42,198 nt of DNA from Planctomycetaceae bacterium. Lineage in GTDB: Bacteria; Planctomycetota; Planctomycetia; Isosphaerales; Isosphaeraceae. The position numbers were made by a program, and so were the translations under genes. The notes under the pieces were generated by a model. It did not search any database and was not told the DNA's origin. It worked only from the letters and a program-made list of their open reading frames with translations. Below, piece by piece: positions 41,779 through 42,198 of this stretch. Position 1 is the stretch's first letter. Each line of letters begins with the position of its first letter. The stretch spans positions 1 to 42,198 of the forward strand of contig JAFAHT010000097.1 in the NCBI GenBank assembly GCA_019237095.1, given 5' to 3'.

Positions 41779-42198
41779 TTGAACACAACTATCCGCATCC
41801 TGCAGGCTCCCTCCGAGCCGATGCCCGAGTTGACCGCGTTCCTCGATCCGTTCCGGGTCCATTTCGCCCGGAGCGAGGGGCCCCACGCCCTGGAACGTTA
41901 CCTGACTGGGCTGTTGACCGAACTGCCCAACAAGAACTGCGATACCCTTGCCCAGAATGTTCCCGGCACCTCCGAGCAATGACTTCAGGGCTTGCTCACC
42001 GCCATGGACTGGGACGAGAACGACCTCAACTGCCAGCGCGTCGAGCGGATGCTTGAATGGCCCAGCGAGGGAGACGGGGTCTTGATCTCCGACGACACCG
42101 GCTTCGCCAAGCAAGGGAAGGGTTCCGTGGGGGTGGCCCGCCAATACTCCGGCACGCTGGGGAAGGTCGGCAACTGCCAGGTCACCGTGAACGCTCAC
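41779..42198 (+). pseudogene. IS701-family transposase, 5' part with internal stop, runs off window
   Basis: The N-terminal part of a DDE transposase: LTAFLDPFRVHFARSEGPHA, then LERYLTGLLTELPNKNCDTL, and after the stop [20 protein letters not shown] and [20 protein letters not shown]. The DDTGF segment holds the first catalytic Asp. A TGA at 41980-41982 (after TSEQ) breaks the frame, where a CGA Arg codon is likely in active copies. The start is a TTG at 41779 or the ATG at 41821. The 3' end is outside the window. It may be a decayed insertion or a single sequencing error. Confidence 0.8.

Noticed and set aside
1-42198. tRNA, rRNA and CRISPR
   Set aside because: No T-loop GTTCGAATC-type signatures with cloverleaf context, no rRNA-like blocks and no regularly spaced repeats were seen by eye.

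Overview
The window looks like a chromosomal segment of a planctomycete, most like the Isosphaeraceae/Gemmataceae type. The reasons are high GC, an ECF sigma factor translationally coupled to a membrane Ser/Thr kinase, a second giant kinase with WD40 repeats, a Tat-exported Gfo/Idh/MocA oxidoreductase, a di-heme cytochrome lipoprotein and many small lineage-type hypotheticals. This placement is inference from gene content. No rRNA, tRNA or CRISPR array was seen.

Layout. 1-5.4 kb: a glycosyltransferase-like protein converges on a minus-strand pair, a globin-coupled histidine kinase followed by an extended RecQ helicase. 5.6-6.2 kb: a promoter, a run of three hairpins ending in a strong intrinsic terminator (candidate small RNA or attenuator), then csrA. 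6.5-9.4 kb: a conserved nuclease-fold-like protein behind pyrE, a divergent XerC/D recombinase and a small hypothetical. 9.6-12.8 kb: ECF sigma factor and coupled kinase. 12.8-15.1 kb: a gene-poor stretch, one conserved hypothetical and a small HTH protein. 15.2-20.7 kb: kinase-WD40 protein, and a divergent UMF1-type MFS transporter whose stop codon lies inside a perfect 25-bp-arm palindrome. 20.8-28.9 kb: a very large patatin-like membrane protein with a GNAT-like tail, a di-heme cytochrome lipoprotein, a short ORF interrupted by a MITE-like element, and a conserved hypothetical.

29-32.4 kb is a tight minus-strand operon: phosphoethanolamine N-methyltransferase-like protein, APC permease, and CDP-alcohol phosphatidyltransferase (phosphatidylcholine-synthase-like). 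Together they suggest choline-type phospholipid synthesis. 32.6-39.3 kb holds a DapA/NanA-type lyase, a Tat oxidoreductase, a small hypothetical, a PAS hybrid histidine kinase and an aldehyde dehydrogenase. 39.4-42.2 kb goes from an exported MsrB into a degraded zone: a DUF433 antitoxin-like gene, a truncated DUF5615 toxin-like gene, a 3' remnant of opcA, a lower-GC HTH gene between 16-bp direct repeats, and the start of an IS701-type transposase with an internal stop.

The points most worth a second look are the structured RNA before csrA, the patatin whose catalytic Ser and Asp are separated by about ten membrane helices, the choline-lipid operon with a substituted phosphate-site residue, and the two repeat-derived events (palindrome supplying a stop codon, MITE inside an ORF).
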